Assembly (NCBI GenBank): GCA_013695975.1
Contig: JACCZL010000294.1
Span: 1 to 10,186, forward strand
Direction of reading: 5' to 3'
Origin: Chloroflexota bacterium
GTDB lineage: Bacteria; Chloroflexota; UBA6077; JACCZL01
Length of the DNA: 10,186 bases
The translations under genes were made by a program, and so were the position numbers. Below the pieces are notes generated by a model. It had not been told where the DNA came from. It made no database searches and saw only the letters and a list, made by a program, of their open reading frames with translations. How positions within the stretch are numbered: the first letter of the stretch is position 1; each line of letters starts with the position of its first letter. Of this stretch, positions 4,598 to 10,186 are shown one piece after another.

Positions 4598-7036
4598 ATG
4601 AGAGGAACGGTGGGGACTGACGTGCAGCAGCGTCCGGCAGCCGGTCTCGCGGGAGTGGCGCGGCCCTGCAAACTGCCGACGCCGCCCACGCCGCTCATCG
4701 GGCGTGACCGCGAGCGGGCGGCGGCGGCGAGTCAACTGCGGCGGGCGGAGGTGCGGCTGCTCACCCTGACCGGTGCTGGTGGGGTGGGCAAGACGCGGCT
4801 GGCCCTCGCGGTGGCCGAAGACCTGCTGGGGGCCTTCGAGGATGGCGCCTTCTTCGTCGACCTGGCCCCGATCGTCGACCCGGCCCTGGTGCCCTCGGTC
4901 ATCGCTGGGGTGCTCGAGGTCGGCGAAACGGCTCGGAAGCCGCTGGTCGAGAGCCTCGTTGATCACCTGCGTGGCCGGTCATTGCTCCTGGTGTTGGACA
5001 ACTTCGAGCAGGTGCTCGCCGCCGCGCCGCTGCTGGCCGAGCTGCTGACGGCTTGCCGGGCGCTGAAGGTGCTGGTCACCAGCCGCGCGGCGCTCCACAT
5101 CTCCGGCGAGCACGAATTTCCGGTGCCACCGCTGGAGCTGCCCGACCCGAAGCACCTGCCTGATCTGGAGGCGCTGTCGCAGTACGAGGCGGTGTCGCTG
5201 TTCATCCAGCGCGCGCGTGCCGCCAGGCCGGACTTCCAGGTCACGAACACGAACGCACCGGCGGTAGCCGAGCTGTGCGCGCGCCTGGATGGGCTGCCGC
5301 TGGCGATCGAGCTGGCGGCGGCCAGGGTCAAGCTGCTGTCACCACAAGCGCTGCTCGCGCGACTGGAACGGGCGAGGCTTGCCTCGCCCCTCCACCTGCT
5401 GACCGGAGGTGCGCGGGACCTGCCGGCGCGGCAACAGACGCTGCGCAGCACGATCGACTGGAGCTACGACCTGCTGGAGCCAGGCGAGCGGGCGCTGTTC
5501 GCCCGCCTGGCAGTGTTCGTCGGGGGCTGTAGCTTGGAGGCGGTGGAGGCCGTCTGCAGCGCCGGGGAAGACTTGCCACTGGATGTGCTGGATGGTCTGG
5601 CGTTGCTGGTCGACAAGAGCCTGCTGCGGCAGGCCGAGGGGCCGGAGGGCGAACCCCGCTTCGGGATGCTGGAGACCATCCGCGAGTACGCGGCCGAGCG
5701 GTTCGAAGCGAGCGGGGACGCCGAGACATTGCGGCGGCGGCACGCGGAATACTACCTGGCGCTCGCGGAGCAGGCGGCGCCGGAGTTGCTCGGGCCACAG
5801 CAAGGCACCTGGCTGGAGCGGCTGGAGCGGGAGCATGACAATCTGCGGGCCGCGCTCGGCTGGGCGCTCGAGCGCGGCGAGGAGACAGTGGGGCTCCGTC
5901 TCGCAGCGGCACTGGGGCAATTCTGGGAAGTGCGCGGCCACCTCGGCGAGGGCCAGGGCTGGCTGGAGCGGGCACTGTCTCGCTGGCCCGAGGCGCCGGC
6001 CCCGGCCCGGTCAGGGGCGCTGAGCGCGGCCGGCAGCCTGGCCTACGTCAGGGGTGAGTACGAACGAGCAGCCACGCTCCTCGAGGAGAGCCTGAGCGTG
6101 CGACGGGCGCTGGAGGATCGCCCAGGCGTCGCCCTGTCGCTGCACAAGTTGGGCCGGGTGGAGCACTACCGGGGCGACTTCGAGCGGGCGGCGGCGCTCT
6201 ATGACGAGAGCCTGGCGATCCGGCGGGCGTTGGGCGACGCACGCGGCGTGGCGTGGTCGCTCAACAGCTCGGCGGTCCTCGCCCGGGATCGCGGCGACGA
6301 CGATCGGGCGCGCGCCTTGTACCAGGAGAGCCTCGCGCACTTCCGCGAGCTGGGGGACACCTGGGGCATCGGCCTCCTGCTCAACAACCTCGCGAGGATC
6401 GCGCGGGACCGGGAGGACTGGGAGCGAGCGGCCGCCCTCTGCGCGGAGAGCCTGGCGCTCTTCCAGGAGCTGGGGGACCGGACCGGTGTCGCCTGGGTCC
6501 TGAGCAACCTCGCGGTCGTCGCACAGCGCCGCGGCGCCTGGGAGTCGGCGGCGCGGCTCCACGGGGCGGCCGAGGCCCTCCGTGAGACCATCGGTTTAGC
6601 CGCCATCTTCCTCTCCCCCTCCGAGCGGGCCAGGTACGAGGCCGCGGTGGCCACGACGCGAGCGGAGCTTGGCGACCGTGCCTTCGCCGCGGCCACCGCG
6701 GCCGGCCGGGCGATGCCAGCGGAGGAAATCGCCCGAGCCGCGCTCTTGGGCGCGGGACCGACGGCGGGAGCCGAGCGTGCCGAGGATGCGCCCCCGAGCT
6801 CGGCGGCCCCCGCCCCCGATCGGGAACCGAGCCCGCTGACGCGACGGGAGCGCGAGGTGGCGGCGTTGGTCGCGCGAGGACAGACCGATCGCCAGATCGC
6901 CGAGTCGCTGGTGATCACCGAGGGGACCGTTGGCGTCCACCTCGCCAACATCTTCAGCAAGCTCGACCTCCACGCCCGGGCCCAGCTCGCCGTCTGGGCC
7001 GCGGAGCACGGCCTGCTCGCCGCGCACCCGGACTGA
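4598..7036 (+). CDS. STAND-type ATPase/TPR/LuxR transcriptional regulator
   Basis: Predicted 812-aa signal-transduction ATPase that switches a C-terminal DNA-binding domain. In order: LPTPPTPLIGRDRE linker; P-loop NTPase with Walker A GAGGVGKT (59-66), Walker B LLLVLD (129-134), the sensor-like VTSRAAL and the GLPLA motif (232-236); a winged-helix-like linker (WSYDLLEPGERALFARLAVF); about five 40-residue TPR repeats (473-670, recurring ERAAxLYxESLAxxRxLGD); a Pro/Ala-rich linker; and a LuxR/GerE helix-turn-helix (LTRREREVAALVARG from 747, recognition region TEGTVGVHLANIFSKL 775-789). The TPRs probably sense a ligand or protein. The start is uncertain: ATG 4598, GTG 4610 and GTG 4622 are in frame, and GTG 4622 has the best upstream GGTGGGG. 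The frame is open back to GTG 4478, but that part looks non-coding. A 9-bp-arm palindrome is translated at residues 258-264. It may regulate the genes to its right. Confidence 0.9.
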   Translation: MRGTVGTDVQQRPAAGLAGVARPCKLPTPPTPLIGRDRERAAAASQLRRAEVRLLTLTGAGGVGKTRLALAVAEDLLGAFEDGAFFVDLAPIVDPALVPSVIAGVLEVGETARKPLVESLVDHLRGRSLLLVLDNFEQVLAAAPLLAELLTACRALKVLVTSRAALHISGEHEFPVPPLELPDPKHLPDLEALSQYEAVSLFIQRARAARPDFQVTNTNAPAVAELCARLDGLPLAIELAAARVKLLSPQALLARLERARLASPLHLLTGGARDLPARQQTLRSTIDWSYDLLEPGERALFARLAVFVGGCSLEAVEAVCSAGEDLPLDVLDGLALLVDKSLLRQAEGPEGEPRFGMLETIREYAAERFEASGDAETLRRRHAEYYLALAEQAAPELLGPQQGTWLERLEREHDNLRAALGWALERGEETVGLRLAAALGQFWEVRGHLGEGQGWLERALSRWPEAPAPARSGALSAAGSLAYVRGEYERAATLLEESLSVRRALEDRPGVALSLHKLGRVEHYRGDFERAAALYDESLAIRRALGDARGVAWSLNSSAVLARDRGDDDRARALYQESLAHFRELGDTWGIGLLLNNLARIARDREDWERAAALCAESLALFQELGDRTGVAWVLSNLAVVAQRRGAWESAARLHGAAEALRETIGLAAIFLSPSERARYEAAVATTRAELGDRAFAAATAAGRAMPAEEIARAALLGAGPTAGAERAEDAPPSSAAPAPDREPSPLTRREREVAALVARGQTDRQIAESLVITEGTVGVHLANIFSKLDLHARAQLAVWAAEHGLLAAHPD
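5370..5389. repeat. Small palindromic element in frame in the LuxR-type gene
   Basis: Perfect inverted repeat with arms GGGCGAGGC (5370-5378) and GCCTCGCCC (5381-5389) and TT between. It encodes RARLASP (residues 258-264) inside the NTPase part. Homologues I know read LLARL(x)nRLxLLTGGARDLPARQQTLR without this stretch, so it looks like an insert of about six codons. The core differs from the 33-nt palindrome in the RNA methyltransferase, but the outer GGGGCG/CGCCCC part is similar, consistent with one family of repeats. Confidence 0.65.
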
Positions 7037-7098
7037 GGAACGCCGCTCGCCACGCGGCGCCGCCCAGGGGGCAGTCGGGTCGGCAGGCCCACCCTATA

Positions 7099-7165
7099 GC
7101 GAACGTCATAGGTCGGGCGGGGGCGCTCCGCGTCGGAAGATATGACGCCCGGCTATGACGTTCGC
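7099..7165. repeat. 67-nt near-perfect inverted repeat upstream of the secreted-protein gene
   Basis: The outer arms GCGAACGTCATAG (7099-7111) and CTATGACGTTCGC (7153-7165) are perfect 13-bp complements. After a bulged G and a T·G wobble, inner arms CGGGCG (7114-7119) and CGCCCG (7146-7151) add six pairs, leaving a 26-nt loop. It lies between the LuxR-type gene (ends 7036) and the next start (7226). No T-run follows, so a classical rho-independent terminator is unlikely. It could be a regulator-binding dyad, a structured leader, or a palindromic repeat insertion. Confidence 0.7.
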
Positions 7166-7192
7166 CAGGCGCGGGACCTGGGCGGCGCGCCG

Positions 7193-7198
7193 TATTGT
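7193..7198 (+). promoter_or_regulatory. Candidate -10 box overlapping the edge of the RBS dyad
   Basis: TATTGT matches TATAAT at four of six positions. It ends one base before the left arm of the GGTGACACC/GGTGTCACC dyad, extending it by one pair through T7198. There is no recognisable -35 about 17 bp upstream (around 7170-7175), as often at activator-dependent promoters. If used, transcription would start inside the dyad, near 7205. Confidence 0.3.
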
Positions 7199-7225
7199 GG
7201 TGACACCAACCAAGGAGGTGTCACC
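7199..7225 (+). promoter_or_regulatory. Dyad around the Shine-Dalgarno, abutting the ATG
   Basis: Perfect inverted repeat GGTGACACC (7199-7207) and GGTGTCACC (7217-7225) with a 9-nt spacer holding most of AAGGAGG (7212-7218). The right arm ends at the base before ATG 7226, and T7198/A7226 add a tenth pair. As RNA it would place the ribosome-binding site in the loop and 3' stem and the start codon at the stem base. As DNA it is an operator-like dyad over the likely transcription start. Either reading implies tight control of the downstream gene. Confidence 0.6.
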
Positions 7226-8143
7226 ATGAGGAATTGGTCGACGTTCAAGCATCGGTTGTCGAGCCGCCAAGGTCCACGATGGGGTGTGGCCAGTGCACTC
7301 GCCGCGAGCGTCGCGCTGCTGCTGACTGCTTCGGGGAGCAGCGCTCCCGCTGCCACGGCGGATCGGGCGCTCGGCTGGCGTGTGAAGCTCGGGAATGGTG
7401 AAGTGGGGAGCTTCGCTGAGGTGCAGGAGACCGGCGCACCCAGGGCGATCGGCATCATGATCTCCGCCGACGCGCTGGCGAGCCTGCCGTCTGAGCCCTC
7501 GGATCACCACCACTGCTTCGACCGCAATGGCGACGGCATCACAGCTCACGCGGCCGAATGCGCCCACAGCCACGAGTTCGTCATCCCGCTGCCCGATGCC
7601 GTCAACCGGCGGGGAGACATCCCGTTCAAGTGGGTGCTCCTCAACTGGAACGCGCACGGCCACGTCCCACCCGGGGTCTACGACGTCCCCCATTTCGACG
7701 TCCATTTCTACATGGCGCCGATCGCGGACATCTTCGCCATCCGCGACGGGACCTGCGGGCCGGAGTTCGTCAACTGCGACGATTTCGCCGTGGCCAAGAC
7801 GCCGGTGCCGGCGGGCCTGATGCACCCGGACTTCAGCGACGTGGACGCGGTCGTGCCGGCGATGGGCAATCATCTCATCGATCTGAGCGGCCGGGAGTTC
7901 CAGGGCGAGCCGTTCACCCGCAGTTGGATCTACGGAGTGTACGGCGGGCGCGTCATTTTCTACGAGGAGATGGTCGCGCTGGCCTTCCTGCGGAGCCGCC
8001 CGGATGCATGCTCCGCCATCAAGTCCCCGCCAGCCGTCGCCGTCGGCGGCTTCTACCCGACAGAGCGGTGCGTCCGGTACGACGCGGGCGCCAATGCCTA
8101 CGTCGTGTCGATGGAAGGGTTCGTCTACCGCGAGGCGAGCTGA
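7226..8143 (+). CDS. Secreted TTHB210-like (DUF5602-type) protein
   Basis: Predicted 305-aa exported protein. The start ATG 7226 is set by AAGGAGGTG (7212-7220); earlier in-frame starts lack a ribosome-binding site. A basic n-region (residues 1-19), a hydrophobic stretch (VASALAASVALLLTA, 21-35) and an Ala-rich end near 40-45 form a signal peptide; there is no lipobox Cys. The mature part contains a calcium-loop-like DRNGDG (99-104), paired cysteines C97/C112 and a His cluster (H94-H96, H114, H116). A second cluster, HGHVPPGVYDVPHFDVHFY, has H144, H146, H156 and H160. The overall pattern, ending in FYEEMV and a SMEGF-like close, fits the TTHB210-like family as I recall it. The Thermus thermophilus founder forms a homodecamer and is under an extracytoplasmic sigma/anti-sigma pair. 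The biochemical role is unknown; metal binding is inferred from the clusters. It may be co-transcribed with the next two genes. Confidence 0.78.
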   Translation: MRNWSTFKHRLSSRQGPRWGVASALAASVALLLTASGSSAPAATADRALGWRVKLGNGEVGSFAEVQETGAPRAIGIMISADALASLPSEPSDHHHCFDRNGDGITAHAAECAHSHEFVIPLPDAVNRRGDIPFKWVLLNWNAHGHVPPGVYDVPHFDVHFYMAPIADIFAIRDGTCGPEFVNCDDFAVAKTPVPAGLMHPDFSDVDAVVPAMGNHLIDLSGREFQGEPFTRSWIYGVYGGRVIFYEEMVALAFLRSRPDACSAIKSPPAVAVGGFYPTERCVRYDAGANAYVVSMEGFVYREAS

Positions 8144-8160
8144 TCACATAGCCGATTGAA

Positions 8161-8192
8161 GCTCGGGGCGCGGCGATGGCCGCGCCTCGAGC
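8161..8192 (+). other. 14-bp intercistronic hairpin
   Basis: Arms GCTCGGGGCGCGGC (8161-8174) and GCCGCGCCTCGAGC (8179-8192) pair over 14 positions with one G·T wobble around the tetraloop GATG. It sits 17 bases after the stop of the secreted-protein gene and 16 bases before the next ATG. No T-run follows, so termination is doubtful. It may stabilise or attenuate message between the two genes, or be another palindromic repeat. Confidence 0.6.
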
Positions 8193-8208
8193 CAGCAAGG
8201 AGAGACGA

Positions 8209-9153
8209 ATGAAGATTGGAGCGATGCTACCCCACCTGGGCACGGGCATGGGCCCGGCGGCGCTCGTCGAGGCCGCGCGGCGAGCCGAGGAGCTGGGCTA
8301 CGACAGCCTGTGGGTAACCGAGCGGCTGCTCTACCCGACGAACCCGCGGTCGCCGTACCCGGCCACGCCGGACGGCTCGCTGCCGAAGGGGTTTGCGCGA
8401 GTCCTGACGCCGATCGAGACGCTCACCTACGTCGCGGCGCACACGACGCGGATCGCGCTCGGCACCGGCGTGCTGCTCATGCCGCTGCACAACCCGGTCA
8501 TGCTGGCGCGGCAGCTCGCGACGCTCGACGTTCTATCGGGCGGGCGGCTGCGGGTCGGGCTGGGCCAGGGCTGGTCTGCGGACGAGCTCGAGGCGGGCGG
8601 CGCGCCCTCGAAAGGACGGGCCGCGCGGGCCGACGAGTTCGTCCGGGTGCTCGAGGCGGTCTGGACCACTGACCCGGTCGAATTCTCGGGCCGATTCTTC
8701 AGCGTGCCGCGGTCGATCCTCCAACCGAAGCCGGTCCAGTCGCCGCGCCCGCCGATCTACATGGCGGCCTACGTCCCAGGCGCGCTGGAGCGCGTCGGGC
8801 GGGTCGCGGACGGCTGGATGCCGTCGGGCGTCCCGCTGGCGGCGATTGGGCCGATGATGGGCCAGGTTCGCGAGGCCGCCCGGGCGGCCGGCCGCGACGC
8901 GAGCGCCCTGGAGCTGGTGATCTTCGCCGGCCCGTCGATCCTGGAGCAGTCGCCCGGCGAGGGCCGACGGGACTTCGTCGGGACGCTCGACGAGATCCGC
9001 CGCGACGTGGCGACCGCCCGCGACCTCAGTGCGACCGAGATCATCTTCCAGGTCGGCTACTCTACCGGCGATCTGCAGCTCGACGAGTATATGCGTGGGC
9101 TGGAGCAGCTCCGTCACCTATGTGGACCATCAACCCGCCCCATTGCGGCCTGA
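8209..9153 (+). CDS. LLM-class (luciferase-like, F420/flavin-dependent) oxidoreductase
   Basis: Predicted 314-aa cytoplasmic TIM-barrel oxidoreductase of the luciferase-like monooxygenase superfamily, closest in look to the F420-dependent LLM subfamilies. It would move hydride between F420 (or FMN) and an unknown organic substrate. Visible features are MKIGAMLPH at the N-terminus, AEELGYDSLWVTERL (26-40), the superfamily core LGTGVLLMPLHNPVMLARQ followed by LDVLSGGRLRVGLGQGW (84-122), and RVADGWMP later in the barrel. The start is ATG 8209, with AAGGAGA about five bases upstream; an in-frame ATG at 8176 lies inside the hairpin and is rejected. It follows the secreted-protein gene by 65 bp and precedes the acetyltransferase by 55 bp. 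F420 versus FMN cannot be decided here, and no F420 biosynthesis genes are in the window. Confidence 0.88.
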   Translation: MKIGAMLPHLGTGMGPAALVEAARRAEELGYDSLWVTERLLYPTNPRSPYPATPDGSLPKGFARVLTPIETLTYVAAHTTRIALGTGVLLMPLHNPVMLARQLATLDVLSGGRLRVGLGQGWSADELEAGGAPSKGRAARADEFVRVLEAVWTTDPVEFSGRFFSVPRSILQPKPVQSPRPPIYMAAYVPGALERVGRVADGWMPSGVPLAAIGPMMGQVREAARAAGRDASALELVIFAGPSILEQSPGEGRRDFVGTLDEIRRDVATARDLSATEIIFQVGYSTGDLQLDEYMRGLEQLRHLCGPSTRPIAA

Positions 9154-9208
9154 GAACGCAGCACCGAGTCCTCTCAGGGGATCGGCGAGTACAGGAAAGG
9201 AGACTACG

Positions 9209-10087
9209 ATGACGGTGCAGGAGCTTCGAAGGACGGACGTCAGACTGCGACCGGCCAGGCCGGAAGACGCCCCGGCCTGCGGCCGGATCTGCTTCGAAGC
9301 ATTTCGATCGATCTCAAGCCGGCACAATTTCCCGGGCGACTTCCCATCCCCGGAGGTGGCCGTCGGCGAGCTCTCTGGGCTCCTCTCGCACCCGGGGTTC
9401 TACAAGGTCGTGGCGGAGCTCGACGGGCGGGTCGTCGGCAGCAACTTCCTCGACGAGCGGTCCGTCATTGCCGGGGTCGGCCCGATCACGGTCGATCCCA
9501 GGGTGCAGGATCGAGGCGTCGGGCGAAGGCTGATGCGGGATGTGCTGGACCGCGGCGCGGCGCGGCGCTTCGCCGGAGTGCGGTTACTCCAGGCGGCGTA
9601 TCACTCCCGATCGCTTTCTCTGTACGCAAAGCTGGGGTTCCAGGTCCGGGACGTGCTCGCGTGCATGCAGGGCCCGCCGATCGCGACCGAAGTCCCCGGC
9701 CGCGCGGTGCGCCCGGCGCGCGAGGCTGACTTGGAGCGCTGCAACCGAGTCTGTCGCATCGTCCACGGCTTCGACCGCGGTGGCGAAGTAGTGGACGCCA
9801 TCAGGGCAGGCACGGCCACGGTGGTCGAACACGACGGGCGCATCACCGGTTACGCCACGGCCATGGCGTTCTTCGGTCACGCGGTGAAGGAGACCGCCGA
9901 CGATCTCAAGGCGCTGATCTGGGCCGCCCCCTCGTTCGGTGGCCGGGGCATCCTCGTCCCCGCCGGCGGCCCGCTGCTCGCATGGTCGCTGGACCATGGC
10001 CTGCGCGTCGTCCAGCTCATGACGTTGATGAGCCTCGGCCTCTACAACGAGCCGGCAGGCTCCTACTTGCCCTCGATGCTGTACTGA
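9209..10087 (+). CDS. GNAT-family N-acetyltransferase, tandem-domain type
   Basis: Predicted 292-aa acetyl-CoA-dependent acyltransferase. The N-terminal half is a clear GNAT domain: VRLRPARPEDAPAC start, then motif A VDPRVQDRGVGRRLM (95-109) with the Q-x-x-G-x-G acetyl-CoA pyrophosphate loop, and motif B HSRSLSLYAKLGF with the conserved Tyr. The C-terminal half begins again as VRPAREADLERCNRVC and has a GNAT-like layout, but its motif A position reads APSFGGRGILVPAGG, so it is probably a non-catalytic or diverged second domain. It ends NEPAGSYLPSMLY. The start is ATG 9209, with AAAGGAGA about six bases upstream; a longer frame to 9029 overlaps the preceding gene and lacks a ribosome-binding site. 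The substrate is unknown. Last gene of the rightward group. Confidence 0.85.
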   Translation: MTVQELRRTDVRLRPARPEDAPACGRICFEAFRSISSRHNFPGDFPSPEVAVGELSGLLSHPGFYKVVAELDGRVVGSNFLDERSVIAGVGPITVDPRVQDRGVGRRLMRDVLDRGAARRFAGVRLLQAAYHSRSLSLYAKLGFQVRDVLACMQGPPIATEVPGRAVRPAREADLERCNRVCRIVHGFDRGGEVVDAIRAGTATVVEHDGRITGYATAMAFFGHAVKETADDLKALIWAAPSFGGRGILVPAGGPLLAWSLDHGLRVVQLMTLMSLGLYNEPAGSYLPSMLY

Positions 10088-10150
10088 GATCGTGACCGAG
10101 GGATTCGCCGGATGTCTGTGGCGCAGGCCACCGGCACCCGGCGGGCCCGA
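10088..10150. other. Short gap after the acetyltransferase
   Basis: Contains only a 5-bp hairpin (GTGGC, loop GCAG, GCCAC) near 10118-10131 and no T-run. If a leftward gene ends at 10151, this is a convergent gap where a shared terminator would be expected, but I do not see a strong one. Confidence 0.25.
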
Positions 10151-10186
10151 TCAGACCGCGGCGGGCTTGCGCCCGTCCGGGGCGGG
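10151..10186 (-). CDS. Possible 3' end of a leftward gene running off the window
   Basis: The minus-strand frame entering from the right edge reads PAPDGRKPAAV and stops at TGA (complement of 10151-10153). Every codon ends in G or C, as in the real genes here, and a Pro/Ala/Lys-rich end is common for C-termini. Eleven codons cannot prove a gene; in DNA this GC-rich, such runs also arise by chance. Confidence 0.22.
   Translation of the reverse strand, partial: PAPDGRKPAAV

Noticed and set aside
7041..7059. CGCCGC/GCGGCG hairpin after the LuxR-type gene as a terminator
   Set aside because: Only six pairs, no T-run, and such GC-only hairpins are expected often in this base composition.
6199..7092. 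Long minus-strand frame opposite the end of the LuxR-type regulator
   Set aside because: Ser/Ala/Arg-rich with no recognisable motif, and antisense to clear TPR and helix-turn-helix coding sequence.
9154..9208. Possible hairpin in the gap before the acetyltransferase gene
   Set aside because: Only interrupted runs of three to four pairs; nothing above background.
1..10186. A complete defence, toxin-antitoxin or mobile-element system
   Set aside because: No integrase, transposase, nuclease, reverse transcriptase or CRISPR repeats were found. The STAND regulator has a LuxR DNA-binding end rather than a defence effector.

Overview
The window is GC-rich (roughly two-thirds or more G+C by eye) bacterial chromosome with tightly packed genes. 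Gene content points to a free-living, deep-branching soil or thermophile-related lineage. The evidence is an F420-type luciferase-like oxidoreductase, a STAND-type LuxR ATPase, a secreted TTHB210-like protein, an L-2-hydroxyglutarate oxidase and GC-rich palindromic repeats of a type I recall from Chloroflexota and similar groups. Chloroflexota is my best guess; another high-GC lineage such as Methylomirabilota or Actinomycetota is possible. No tRNA, rRNA, CRISPR array, IS element or phage gene was seen.

Left block, minus strand (4108 down to 174): a leftward gene string. It starts with the 5' remnant of a class I SAM methyltransferase, broken by a TGG-to-TGA change and cut off at its 3' end. 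Next comes L-2-hydroxyglutarate oxidase (lhgO), which overlaps a phosphotriesterase-family metallohydrolase by 8 nt. Four bases later begins a THUMP-type RNA methyltransferase. The spacing suggests one transcript. The RNA methyltransferase carries two kinds of GC-rich palindromic element inserted in frame, so the repeats are part of the predicted protein.

Centre: a 90-bp divergent intergenic region (4109-4198), then rightward genes. The first is an 86-aa protein, possibly read from a leaderless mRNA. The second is a large NTPase-TPR-LuxR regulator (about 812 aa), which also carries a small palindromic element in frame.

Right block, plus strand (7037-10087): a 189-bp regulatory region, then a secreted TTHB210-like (DUF5602-type) protein, a luciferase-like F420-type oxidoreductase and a double-GNAT acetyltransferase, with 55-65 bp gaps. 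The regulatory region holds a 67-nt near-perfect hairpin, three copies of TATGACG, and a 9-10 bp dyad that flanks the Shine-Dalgarno sequence and touches the ATG. The LuxR-type regulator just upstream is a natural candidate controller, but that is inference.

The points most worth checking are the in-frame palindromic elements in two unrelated proteins, the dyad over the ribosome-binding site of the TTHB210-like gene, the 67-nt hairpin upstream of it, and the methyltransferase remnant that reads in frame into lhgO across one TGA.
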